NCBI GenBank assembly: GCA_030039515.1
Contig: JASHVT010000085.1
Location: forward strand, 1-9,874
Origin: Nitrososphaerales archaeon
GTDB lineage: Archaea; Thermoproteota; Nitrososphaeria; Nitrososphaerales; Gagatemarchaeaceae
Direction of reading: 5' to 3'
Length of the DNA stretch: 9,874 bases
Positions 5,600 to 9,874 of the stretch are shown here, in pieces. The stretch's first letter is position 1. Every line of letters starts with the position of its first letter. The position numbers and the translations under genes are program-made. Under the pieces are notes generated by a model. The model did no database searches. It was not told the origin of the DNA and saw only the letters and a program-made list of their open reading frames with translations.

Positions 5600-5615
5600 T
5601 GGCGTATGCCATTAC
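5596..5615. terminator. Hairpin between convergent genes, possible bidirectional terminator
   Basis: GTAGTGGC (5596-5603) and GCCATTAC (5608-5615) pair along 8 bp with one G-T wobble around a GTAT loop. It includes the TAG stop of the SRPBCC gene and lies in the 45-base gap before the stop of the convergent gene. No T-run follows on either strand, so a terminator or 3'-end stabilising role is only a suggestion. Confidence 0.35.
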
Positions 5616-5644
5616 CCACATGCCAGAGCAGATGCGACGCCTAG

Positions 5645-5917
5645 CTATCGCTTCTCGCGGGAGTCAGCTCTCTCGCGCCAGCGTTTGAGGTGCCCGCCAG
5701 GGAAGAAGGGCCTGCCGCGGGGGAGTTCGACTACCTTGAGGACGATCTGCATTGCCTCCTCTGCCGAGAATCCCGACTTCTCCAAGGACGCCCTGAACGT
5801 CCCCAGCGCGTCAGCGTACTTCGGCGCGTTCGACTTGAAGATGTCAATCCGGGCGGAGGCCATATCCGCCATCATCTTCCTGAACTGAGCTCTTTCCTCG
5901 TCAGTGGGCGCCTTCAT
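5645..5917 (-). CDS. Small helical protein of unknown function
   Basis: A 90-residue charged, mostly helical protein. Residues about 5-30 (DEERAQFRKMMADMASARIDIFKS) and 34-50 (YADALGTFRASLEKSGF) look like two helices. They are followed by SAEEAMQIVLKVVELP and a basic tail with RGRPFFPGG. The segment FxxSLEKSGFSxEEAMQIVLKVVELP looks like a conserved core, and I believe similar short proteins occur in Thaumarchaeota, but I cannot name a family. The ATG at 5917 is preceded by GGAG with 6-base spacing. TTG codons at 5923 and 5932 are in-frame alternatives. A TATA-like box (TTTATCTATC on the minus strand, 5951-5960) predicts a leader of about 14 bases. It is divergent from the histidine-kinase operon and convergent with the SRPBCC gene. 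Confidence 0.7.
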   Translation of the reverse strand: MKAPTDEERAQFRKMMADMASARIDIFKSNAPKYADALGTFRASLEKSGFSAEEAMQIVLKVVELPRGRPFFPGGHLKRWRERADSREKR

Positions 5918-5950
5918 TCGCAACTCCTGCAAGGTGGTGCCGGAACTGGC

Positions 5951-5960
5951 GATAGATAAA
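5951..5960 (-). promoter_or_regulatory. TATA-like box of the small helical gene
   Basis: The minus strand reads TTTATCTATC, the most AT-rich stretch in the divergent intergenic region. Its centre is about 26 bases before 5931, leaving room for the GGAG ribosome site (5924-5927) and the ATG at 5917. Confidence 0.5.
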
Positions 5961-6004
5961 CCATGTCGGTGGTCTCGGCAGGAGGGGACGGCCTGGAGCG
6001 GCCG

Positions 6005-6072
6005 AAGGCTTTGCACGCGATCGTCTCGAAGGGACAGGGACCTGGGTCGCAGCCGGGACTCTGCAAAGCGTT
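6005..6072. repeat. Inverted repeat pair upstream of the histidine-kinase promoter
   Basis: AAGGCTTTGCA (6005-6015) and TGCAAAGCGTT (6062-6072) are inverted copies that agree at 10 of 11 positions, with a perfect 8-bp core GCTTTGCA/TGCAAAGC. Core centres are 54 bp apart, close to five helical turns. The right arm runs into the TATA-like box of the kinase operon. This suggests a regulator bound at two sites; identity unknown. Confidence 0.45.
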
Positions 6073-6078
6073 ATTACG
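6071..6078 (+). promoter_or_regulatory. TATA-like box of the kinase-exporter operon
   Basis: TTATTACG lies about 33 bases before an in-frame TTG at 6107 and 39 before the ATG at 6113. It predicts a short leader. The right arm of the inverted repeat overlaps its first two bases. Confidence 0.5.
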
Positions 6079-6112
6079 ATTGCACCATCACAAGGGCCCG
6101 ATACGCTTGAAC

Positions 6113-7975
6113 ATGGACCAAGTCCCGCGACAGGTCAAGGGAACGACGGTCCTGATCATGGCCATTGTAATCATCGCGGGAATACTCTCGGTCGGCGCGT
6201 TCCTCTATGCAGGGGTATTCTCCACGAACATCACGAACTCCGCCGTCCAGTCAATCCACACGAACGCCGAGGTCCAGGCGAGCGACATGGCGAATCTCCT
6301 GTCGAACAGGTTCGAGACTGTTGCGTCTAACCTCATCGTCATCTCCGAGTCGTCCGCAGTCCAGGAAGGCAACGTCACCGCCGCGACCGTCCTTCTCCAG
6401 TCGGCGCAGGACGCCAGCTCCTCCTTTACGAGCGACTACGGGTGGATAGCCTCCAACGGCACCCTGCTGGCGAACTCCAACCAGTCGCTTGTGGCGGCCG
6501 CAGCGAGTGAGGGCCTGAACGTGTCCACCCGAGGCTACTTCGTCGCGGCCGAAAGAACCGGGGCCACCTACGTGAGCAACGCCACCGTCACGCTGCTGTA
6601 TCACAAGGTCGTGGTAGTGGTGGCGCAGCCCGTGTACTCCATCGCCATAGCCGAAGGTAGGCACACCGCGACGTTCGAAGGGGTGGTGGCGTCTACGGTG
6701 GACGTGTCATCCATAGGCGCGACGATAGAAAGCGAACTCGCACCGGAGTTCAAGAGCAGCATCGGCCTGCTGGACGCCAACGGCACGGTGCTCTACTCCG
6801 CGAGCATGAATGCGACGGGCCTGAACGTGCGGAGCGCGGCGTTCCAGGCGCTGCTCCCCAGCGGGATAAGGGAGCAGTTCGACGCGTTCCTCAACGACTC
6901 GCTCCGGGGCGAGACAGGCGTGCAGGACCTCTCCTATCAGGGAGCCAGCGGGACCATAGCGTATCATCCGGTGCTGGTCGAGACGACCCCCGACAACCAG
7001 ACGGCGCCTGAGTTCTTCGGAGTGATGTACGTGTCAGCCGCCAACGTCTTGGAAGCGGGCGAAGCCCTTCAGGTCGCCCAGCTGAGGGTCTTCACCGAAC
7101 TGACGATACTCGGAATCGAGGCTTCTGCGGTGGTGGCAGTCTTCGTAGTGATCAGGTGGAACAGGAGGCTAGACGCGACGGTCGAGAGGAGGACGGCTGA
7201 CCTCGCGGAGAAGACGAGCGAGCTGGCAAGGGCGAATCTTGAGCTCGCGTCTCGGGAAGAGACACAGCGTGACTTCATCAACATCGCAGCCCACGAGCTG
7301 CGGACGCCTGTCCAGCCCATCCTCGGCTTGACGGACCTGCTCCGGCAGAGTGTCAACGAGTCAGGCAACAAGGGGACCGGCGAGGTCTCTGACAAGGAGG
7401 TCCGGATGCTCGAAAGGAACGTCAAGCGGCTGGAAGACCTGACGAGGAACATCCTCGACGTCACCAAGTTCGACAGCGGCACCTTCAGGCTTGACAAGAC
7501 CAGGTTCGACCTGAACAGGAAGGCGAGCGAGGCCATAGAGGAGGTGGGAAGCGTCCAACCCAGGCGCTCTTCGGACGCAGCGGCGCCTTCGGTCAGGCTG
7601 TCCCCGAGCGCGGAGCCCTTGATGGTGGAGGCCGACGAGACGAGGATATTCGAGGTCATCGCCAACCTGCTCAGGAACGCGATAGCCTTCTCCAAAGGGA
7701 GCAGCGTGGAGGTCATAACGCGCAAGGATGGGGACAACGCCGTGCTGCAGGTCAAGGACCGAGGCACAGGCATAAGCGCTGAGGTGGAGCCGAGGCTCTT
7801 CACGAAGTTCGCTTCGAAGTCGGAGAACGGGCTCGGGCTGGGCCTCTACATCTCCAAGAAGATAGTCGACGCGCATGGAGGCAAGATCTGGGCTGAGAAC
7901 AACGCCGACGGGGGAGGCGGGGCGTCCTTCTACATCCAAATACCAGTCGCGTCGCCTAGCGCCCCGGCAAAGTAG
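6113..7975 (+). CDS. Membrane sensor histidine kinase with extracytoplasmic Cache-like domain
   Basis: A 620-residue kinase. Residues 10-36 form the first membrane helix, about 37-325 an extracytoplasmic double-Cache-like sensor, and about 326-348 the second helix. A coiled-coil linker follows (350-385, RRLDATVERRTADLAEKTSE), then the HisKA helix with phosphoacceptor H394 in HELRTP, and a HATPase domain with N-box NLLRNAIAFS (518-527), G1 box DRGTG (D549) and G2 box GLGLGL (573-578). All catalytic motifs are intact. No HAMP, PAS or receiver domain is visible. About ten N-x-S/T sequons lie in the outer domain and essentially one in the cytoplasmic half, in line with archaeal N-glycosylation and the topology. 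A TTG at 6107 is an alternative start; the frame extends back to 5963 without family content. The exporter ATPase starts 10 bases downstream, so the kinase probably senses an external ligand linked to that exporter (inference). Confidence 0.93.
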   Translation: MDQVPRQVKGTTVLIMAIVIIAGILSVGAFLYAGVFSTNITNSAVQSIHTNAEVQASDMANLLSNRFETVASNLIVISESSAVQEGNVTAATVLLQSAQDASSSFTSDYGWIASNGTLLANSNQSLVAAAASEGLNVSTRGYFVAAERTGATYVSNATVTLLYHKVVVVVAQPVYSIAIAEGRHTATFEGVVASTVDVSSIGATIESELAPEFKSSIGLLDANGTVLYSASMNATGLNVRSAAFQALLPSGIREQFDAFLNDSLRGETGVQDLSYQGASGTIAYHPVLVETTPDNQTAPEFFGVMYVSAANVLEAGEALQVAQLRVFTELTILGIEASAVVAVFVVIRWNRRLDATVERRTADLAEKTSELARANLELASREETQRDFINIAAHELRTPVQPILGLTDLLRQSVNESGNKGTGEVSDKEVRMLERNVKRLEDLTRNILDVTKFDSGTFRLDKTRFDLNRKASEAIEEVGSVQPRRSSDAAAPSVRLSPSAEPLMVEADETRIFEVIANLLRNAIAFSKGSSVEVITRKDGDNAVLQVKDRGTGISAEVEPRLFTKFASKSENGLGLGLYISKKIVDAHGGKIWAENNADGGGGASFYIQIPVASPSAPAK

Positions 7976-7978
7976 GAG
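7975..7978 (+). promoter_or_regulatory. Shine-Dalgarno deciding the GTG start of the second ATPase
   Basis: GGAG begins at the last base of the kinase stop codon and lies 7 bases before the GTG at 7986. This supports GTG as the true start and reinitiation from the kinase cistron within one mRNA. Confidence 0.6.
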
Positions 7979-7985
7979 ACCCTGA

Positions 7986-8909
7986 GTGATCGAGACCGAC
8001 AGTCTGACGAAGAGGTTCGGGAACGTGACCGCGGTCGACGGGGTCAGCCTGAATGTCAGCGAGGGGGAGGTCTTCGGGTTCCTAGGGCCGAACGGGGCGG
8101 GGAAGACGACGACTGTGAGGATGCTGTGCTGCCTCATATCGAAGACGAGCGGCGAAGCTAGGATTGGAGGGTATCGGGTCGGAAACGAGGCCGACTCGCT
8201 GAAAATCAGAAAGATGATCGGGCTGGTGCCAGACAACGTCGGGCTGTACGAGTCGCTGAGCGCGTATAGGAACCTGGAGGTCTACGCGAAGCTCTACGGC
8301 TCCTCAGACGCCCGCATGAAGGAGAACATACAGAGGCTTCTCGTCATGCTCGGCCTCTGGGAAAAGAAAGACGACGCGACAGGGACCTTCTCGAAGGGCA
8401 TGAAGCAGAAGCTGGCCATAGCGCGCGCTCTAGTGCACGACCCCCAATTGCTCTTCATGGATGAGCCCACCGCTAACCTGGACCCAGAGGCGGCGAAGAC
8501 GGTCAGAGACTTCATCATTGACCTGAAGAAAGAGAGGAGGACCATCTTCCTCAACACGCACAACCTCGACGAAGCGCAGAGGATCTGCGACAGGATCGCA
8601 ATCCTGAACACGAAGCTGATGGCGACAGGGACGCCGTCGGAGCTCGAGAAGATGGTCGGAAGCAGGAAGGTGGTCATCGTCCTTGAGGAGGCGTCAGACG
8701 CGGTGCGGGAGGTGCTGGAGGAGCAGTTCAAGCCGCTGGAGATCTCATACGATGGGGCCAGGCTGACGATGCTCGTGGACGAGCCAGACAAACGACTGCC
8801 CGACATCGTCAGCGCGGCGGTCCGGGCAGGAGGGCGGATAACGGCTGCGAGCGTTGTCGGCTCGACGCTGGAGGACACGTACCTGAGGCTTGTGAGGCGA
8901 GAAGCGTGA
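7986..8909 (+). CDS. ABC-2 exporter ATPase, second exporter
   Basis: A 307-residue ABC ATPase. Walker A is GPNGAGKT at 34-41 (K40), the signature is FSKGM at 135-139 (the SKG variant common in ABC-2 drug exporters), Walker B is LLFMDEP with D159 and E160, the D-loop is NLDP (164-167), and the switch His is H192 in LNTHNLDEAQ. The Q-loop reads GLVPDNVGLYESLS at 79-92: the usual Gln or Glu after Pro is Asp (D83), which is uncommon. A C-terminal accessory domain spans about 225-307. It powers the permease encoded next. The gene follows the kinase by 10 bases, with its own ribosome site, and its stop overlaps the permease start (GTGA). The substrate cannot be deduced; cell-envelope stress or antimicrobial export would fit kinase linkage but is inference. 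Confidence 0.95.
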   Translation: MIETDSLTKRFGNVTAVDGVSLNVSEGEVFGFLGPNGAGKTTTVRMLCCLISKTSGEARIGGYRVGNEADSLKIRKMIGLVPDNVGLYESLSAYRNLEVYAKLYGSSDARMKENIQRLLVMLGLWEKKDDATGTFSKGMKQKLAIARALVHDPQLLFMDEPTANLDPEAAKTVRDFIIDLKKERRTIFLNTHNLDEAQRICDRIAILNTKLMATGTPSELEKMVGSRKVVIVLEEASDAVREVLEEQFKPLEISYDGARLTMLVDEPDKRLPDIVSAAVRAGGRITAASVVGSTLEDTYLRLVRREA

Positions 8910-9646
8910 GGCTCTCCCAGGCCTGGATCGTCGCGTCGAAGGACTTCTCCACCTTCAGGAAGAAGAAGAACCTGATCTATTCCATCTTCGCCGTCCCTTT
9001 CCTCGTGACCTTCCTCCTCTCCGGAGTGACCTGGTACATCCAGCACAAAGGAAAGGTGGTCCCCGCCACTGAGCTCACGATGCTCCTGCCAGCGTTTTGT
9101 TTCTTCTACCTCATCCTCGCGGGGCTGACCCCTACGACCATCGCCTCCTACAGCATAGTGGGAGAGAAGGTAGAGGGAAGCCTCGAGCCCCTGCTGGCTA
9201 CTCCCACCACGGACGCGGAGATCCTGCTCGGCAAGGGGATCGCGGCGATCGTATTGCCCATTGTCGTGATACTGGGCTGCGCCACGATCTTCATGGGCCT
9301 TGCTGACGTCTTCTCGGTAGGCGCTCTTGGATATTACTACTTCCCCAACCTGAACTCCGTGATAGTGCTCTTCCTGATGGTGCCTCTGGCCTCTGTGCTC
9401 AGCGTAGAGTGGAACGTAATCGTCTCGTCCAGAGTCAGCGACGTCCGTATCGCTCAGCAGGTCGGGTCGCTGCTTCTGCTTCCCTACGTCGGCGTCTATG
9501 TCTCCGGAGAGATCGGCATCTTGCAGCTGGGACAGACCGACGTGCTGCTCGTCATCGCAGGTGCGATAGGTCTGTTCGCCCTCCTGGGGCTCTTCGCGGC
9601 CAAGGCAACTTTCCAAAGGGAAGAGATACTCACGAAGTGGAAGTAG
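8906..9646 (+). CDS. ABC-2 type permease of the second exporter
   Basis: A 246-residue membrane protein. A cytoplasmic basic N-terminus (SKDFSTFRKKKN, 11-22) leads into hydrophobic stretches at about 23-44, 58-83, 112-135, 148-172, 184-200 and 211-233. GEKVEGSLEPLLATPTTDAE (86-105) is the classic ABC-2 coupling segment (E-K-x-x-G-T/S-L-E-x-L-L-A-T-P), followed by EILLGKGIA before the next helix. It differs in sequence from the permease at 4316-5059 and lacks that protein's P/Y-rich loop, so this is a separate exporter, not a local duplication. The GTG start overlaps the ATPase stop by four bases. It is the last gene of the kinase operon as far as can be seen. No strong T-run follows; only short T4 tracts occur before 9735. 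Confidence 0.92.
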   Translation: MRLSQAWIVASKDFSTFRKKKNLIYSIFAVPFLVTFLLSGVTWYIQHKGKVVPATELTMLLPAFCFFYLILAGLTPTTIASYSIVGEKVEGSLEPLLATPTTDAEILLGKGIAAIVLPIVVILGCATIFMGLADVFSVGALGYYYFPNLNSVIVLFLMVPLASVLSVEWNVIVSSRVSDVRIAQQVGSLLLLPYVGVYVSGEIGILQLGQTDVLLVIAGAIGLFALLGLFAAKATFQREEILTKWK

Positions 9647-9726
9647 AGGCGGAGAAAAGGCGTGCAATGAAGCTGCCGCTCGCATTTTCGAGAGACGCAT
9701 AGACCGGGCAGCGGAGCGAAAGAAGA

Positions 9727-9734
9727 CTTTTACG
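9727..9734 (+). promoter_or_regulatory. TATA-like box of the gene at the right edge
   Basis: CTTTTACG lies about 24 bases before a TTG at 9754-9756, a good distance for leaderless initiation at that codon. The preceding 80 bases after the permease stop hold only weak inverted repeats (for example CTCG and CGAG around CATTTT at 9679-9692). Confidence 0.4.
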
Positions 9735-9755
9735 AGCTAGGCCTCGTCTGTTCTT

Positions 9756-9874
9756 GGGGAGAAGGCCTTCAGAGCCACTTGGGATCAGGTCAGAGCCTTC
9801 AGACTCTCTCGGCATCACCTTGCGAAGCGCGCCCAAGCCAAGGAGGCGGCCTCAGTGCTTTCAGACATGGCAGG
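9756..9874 (+). CDS. Probable winged-helix DNA-binding protein (HTH_42/YcaQ-like), N-terminal fragment
   Basis: The frame through 9756 is open from the TAG at 9738-9740 to the window edge and encodes GEKAFRATWDQVRAFRLSRH, then HLAKRAQAKEAASVLSDMAG. The pattern W-x-Q-V-x-A-F/W-R-L-x-R-x-x-L, about 18 residues, then V-x-D-x-x-G is the typical N-terminus of the winged-helix family that contains YcaQ, a DNA-glycosylase-like protein of about 350-400 residues. The frame has no ATG, GTG or TTG before the conserved residues. The TTG at 9754 has a TATA-like box at the right distance but is out of frame by one base; an extra G in GGGG (9756-9759) would join it to the conserved frame. So this is a sequencing indel, a real frameshift, or an unusual start. 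Confidence 0.6.

Noticed and set aside
5963..6112. 50-residue N-terminal extension of the histidine kinase
   Set aside because: It has no family features, covers the TATA-like box and inverted repeats of the operon, and would overlap the divergent promoter. The ATG at 6113 (or TTG at 6107) places the first membrane helix normally.
7069..8236. Two minus-strand open frames (244 and 291 codons) opposite the histidine kinase and second ATPase
   Set aside because: They mirror the codon bias of the kinase and ATPase, contain no recognisable motif, and overlap regions whose plus-strand motifs are intact.
8294..9700. 468-codon open frame on the minus strand opposite the second exporter
   Set aside because: It overlaps two genes with complete ABC motifs. 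Its protein is low-complexity, rich in Ser, Arg, Glu and Asp, without any domain. Such antisense frames are common in GC-rich genes.
9667..9702. 11-codon frame ATG to TAG after the second permease
   Set aside because: It is too short to support, with no coupling or pattern beyond chance.
1..9874. CRISPR array, tRNA, rRNA, insertion sequence or phage gene
   Set aside because: I saw no regularly spaced repeats, tRNA cloverleaf with CCA-adjacent stem, rRNA core sequence, transposase motif or phage structural gene on either strand. Covariance-model searches would be the decisive test for short RNAs.

Overview
The window looks like a GC-rich archaeal chromosome segment, most likely from the Nitrososphaeria (Thaumarchaeota) or a close relative. 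The reasons are: AT-rich TATA-like boxes about 25-30 bases before many starts; starts with little or no leader; TTG and GTG start codons; heavy use of AGG/AGA for Arg and ATA for Ile; a T-run terminator; and a histidine kinase H-box context (AAHELRTPVQPILG) that I associate with thaumarchaeal kinases. The lineage is inferred from these traits, not from a marker gene.

Left part (1-1850). Two genes on the minus strand form a likely operon: an aldolase of the DHDPS/NAL superfamily most like archaeal 2-keto-3-deoxygluconate aldolase, then a DAO-type FAD oxidoreductase that runs off the left edge. A divergent intergenic region of about 260 bases carries palindromes and a striking 11-bp tandem repeat. 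It leads into a secreted Ser/Thr/Gly-rich protein (1849-2484), which ends at a T-rich terminator.

Middle (2590-5920). A TATA box followed at once by a perfect hairpin precedes a tail-anchored zinc-ribbon protein. Its stop overlaps the start of a 36-residue membrane microprotein with the same coil-plus-helix layout. Then come a 68-residue alpha/beta protein, an ABC-2 exporter (ATPase and permease, overlapping by 4 bases) whose TATA box sits inside a two-part dyad, and a SRPBCC/START-like protein. A conserved-looking small helical protein of unknown function lies convergent to the SRPBCC gene.

Right part (5920-9874). A two-TM, Cache-type sensor histidine kinase is followed after 10 bases by a second ABC-2 ATPase, whose stop overlaps the start of its permease. 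The three look co-transcribed, which suggests a sensor tied to an exporter; no response regulator is present in the window. The right edge holds the first codons of a probable winged-helix (HTH_42/YcaQ-like) protein. Its frame has no usable start, and one missing G in a G-run would explain this.

There are no rRNA or tRNA genes, CRISPR arrays, insertion sequences or phage genes that I can see. The region reads as ordinary chromosome with several unstudied small membrane proteins and unusually well-defined promoter dyads.
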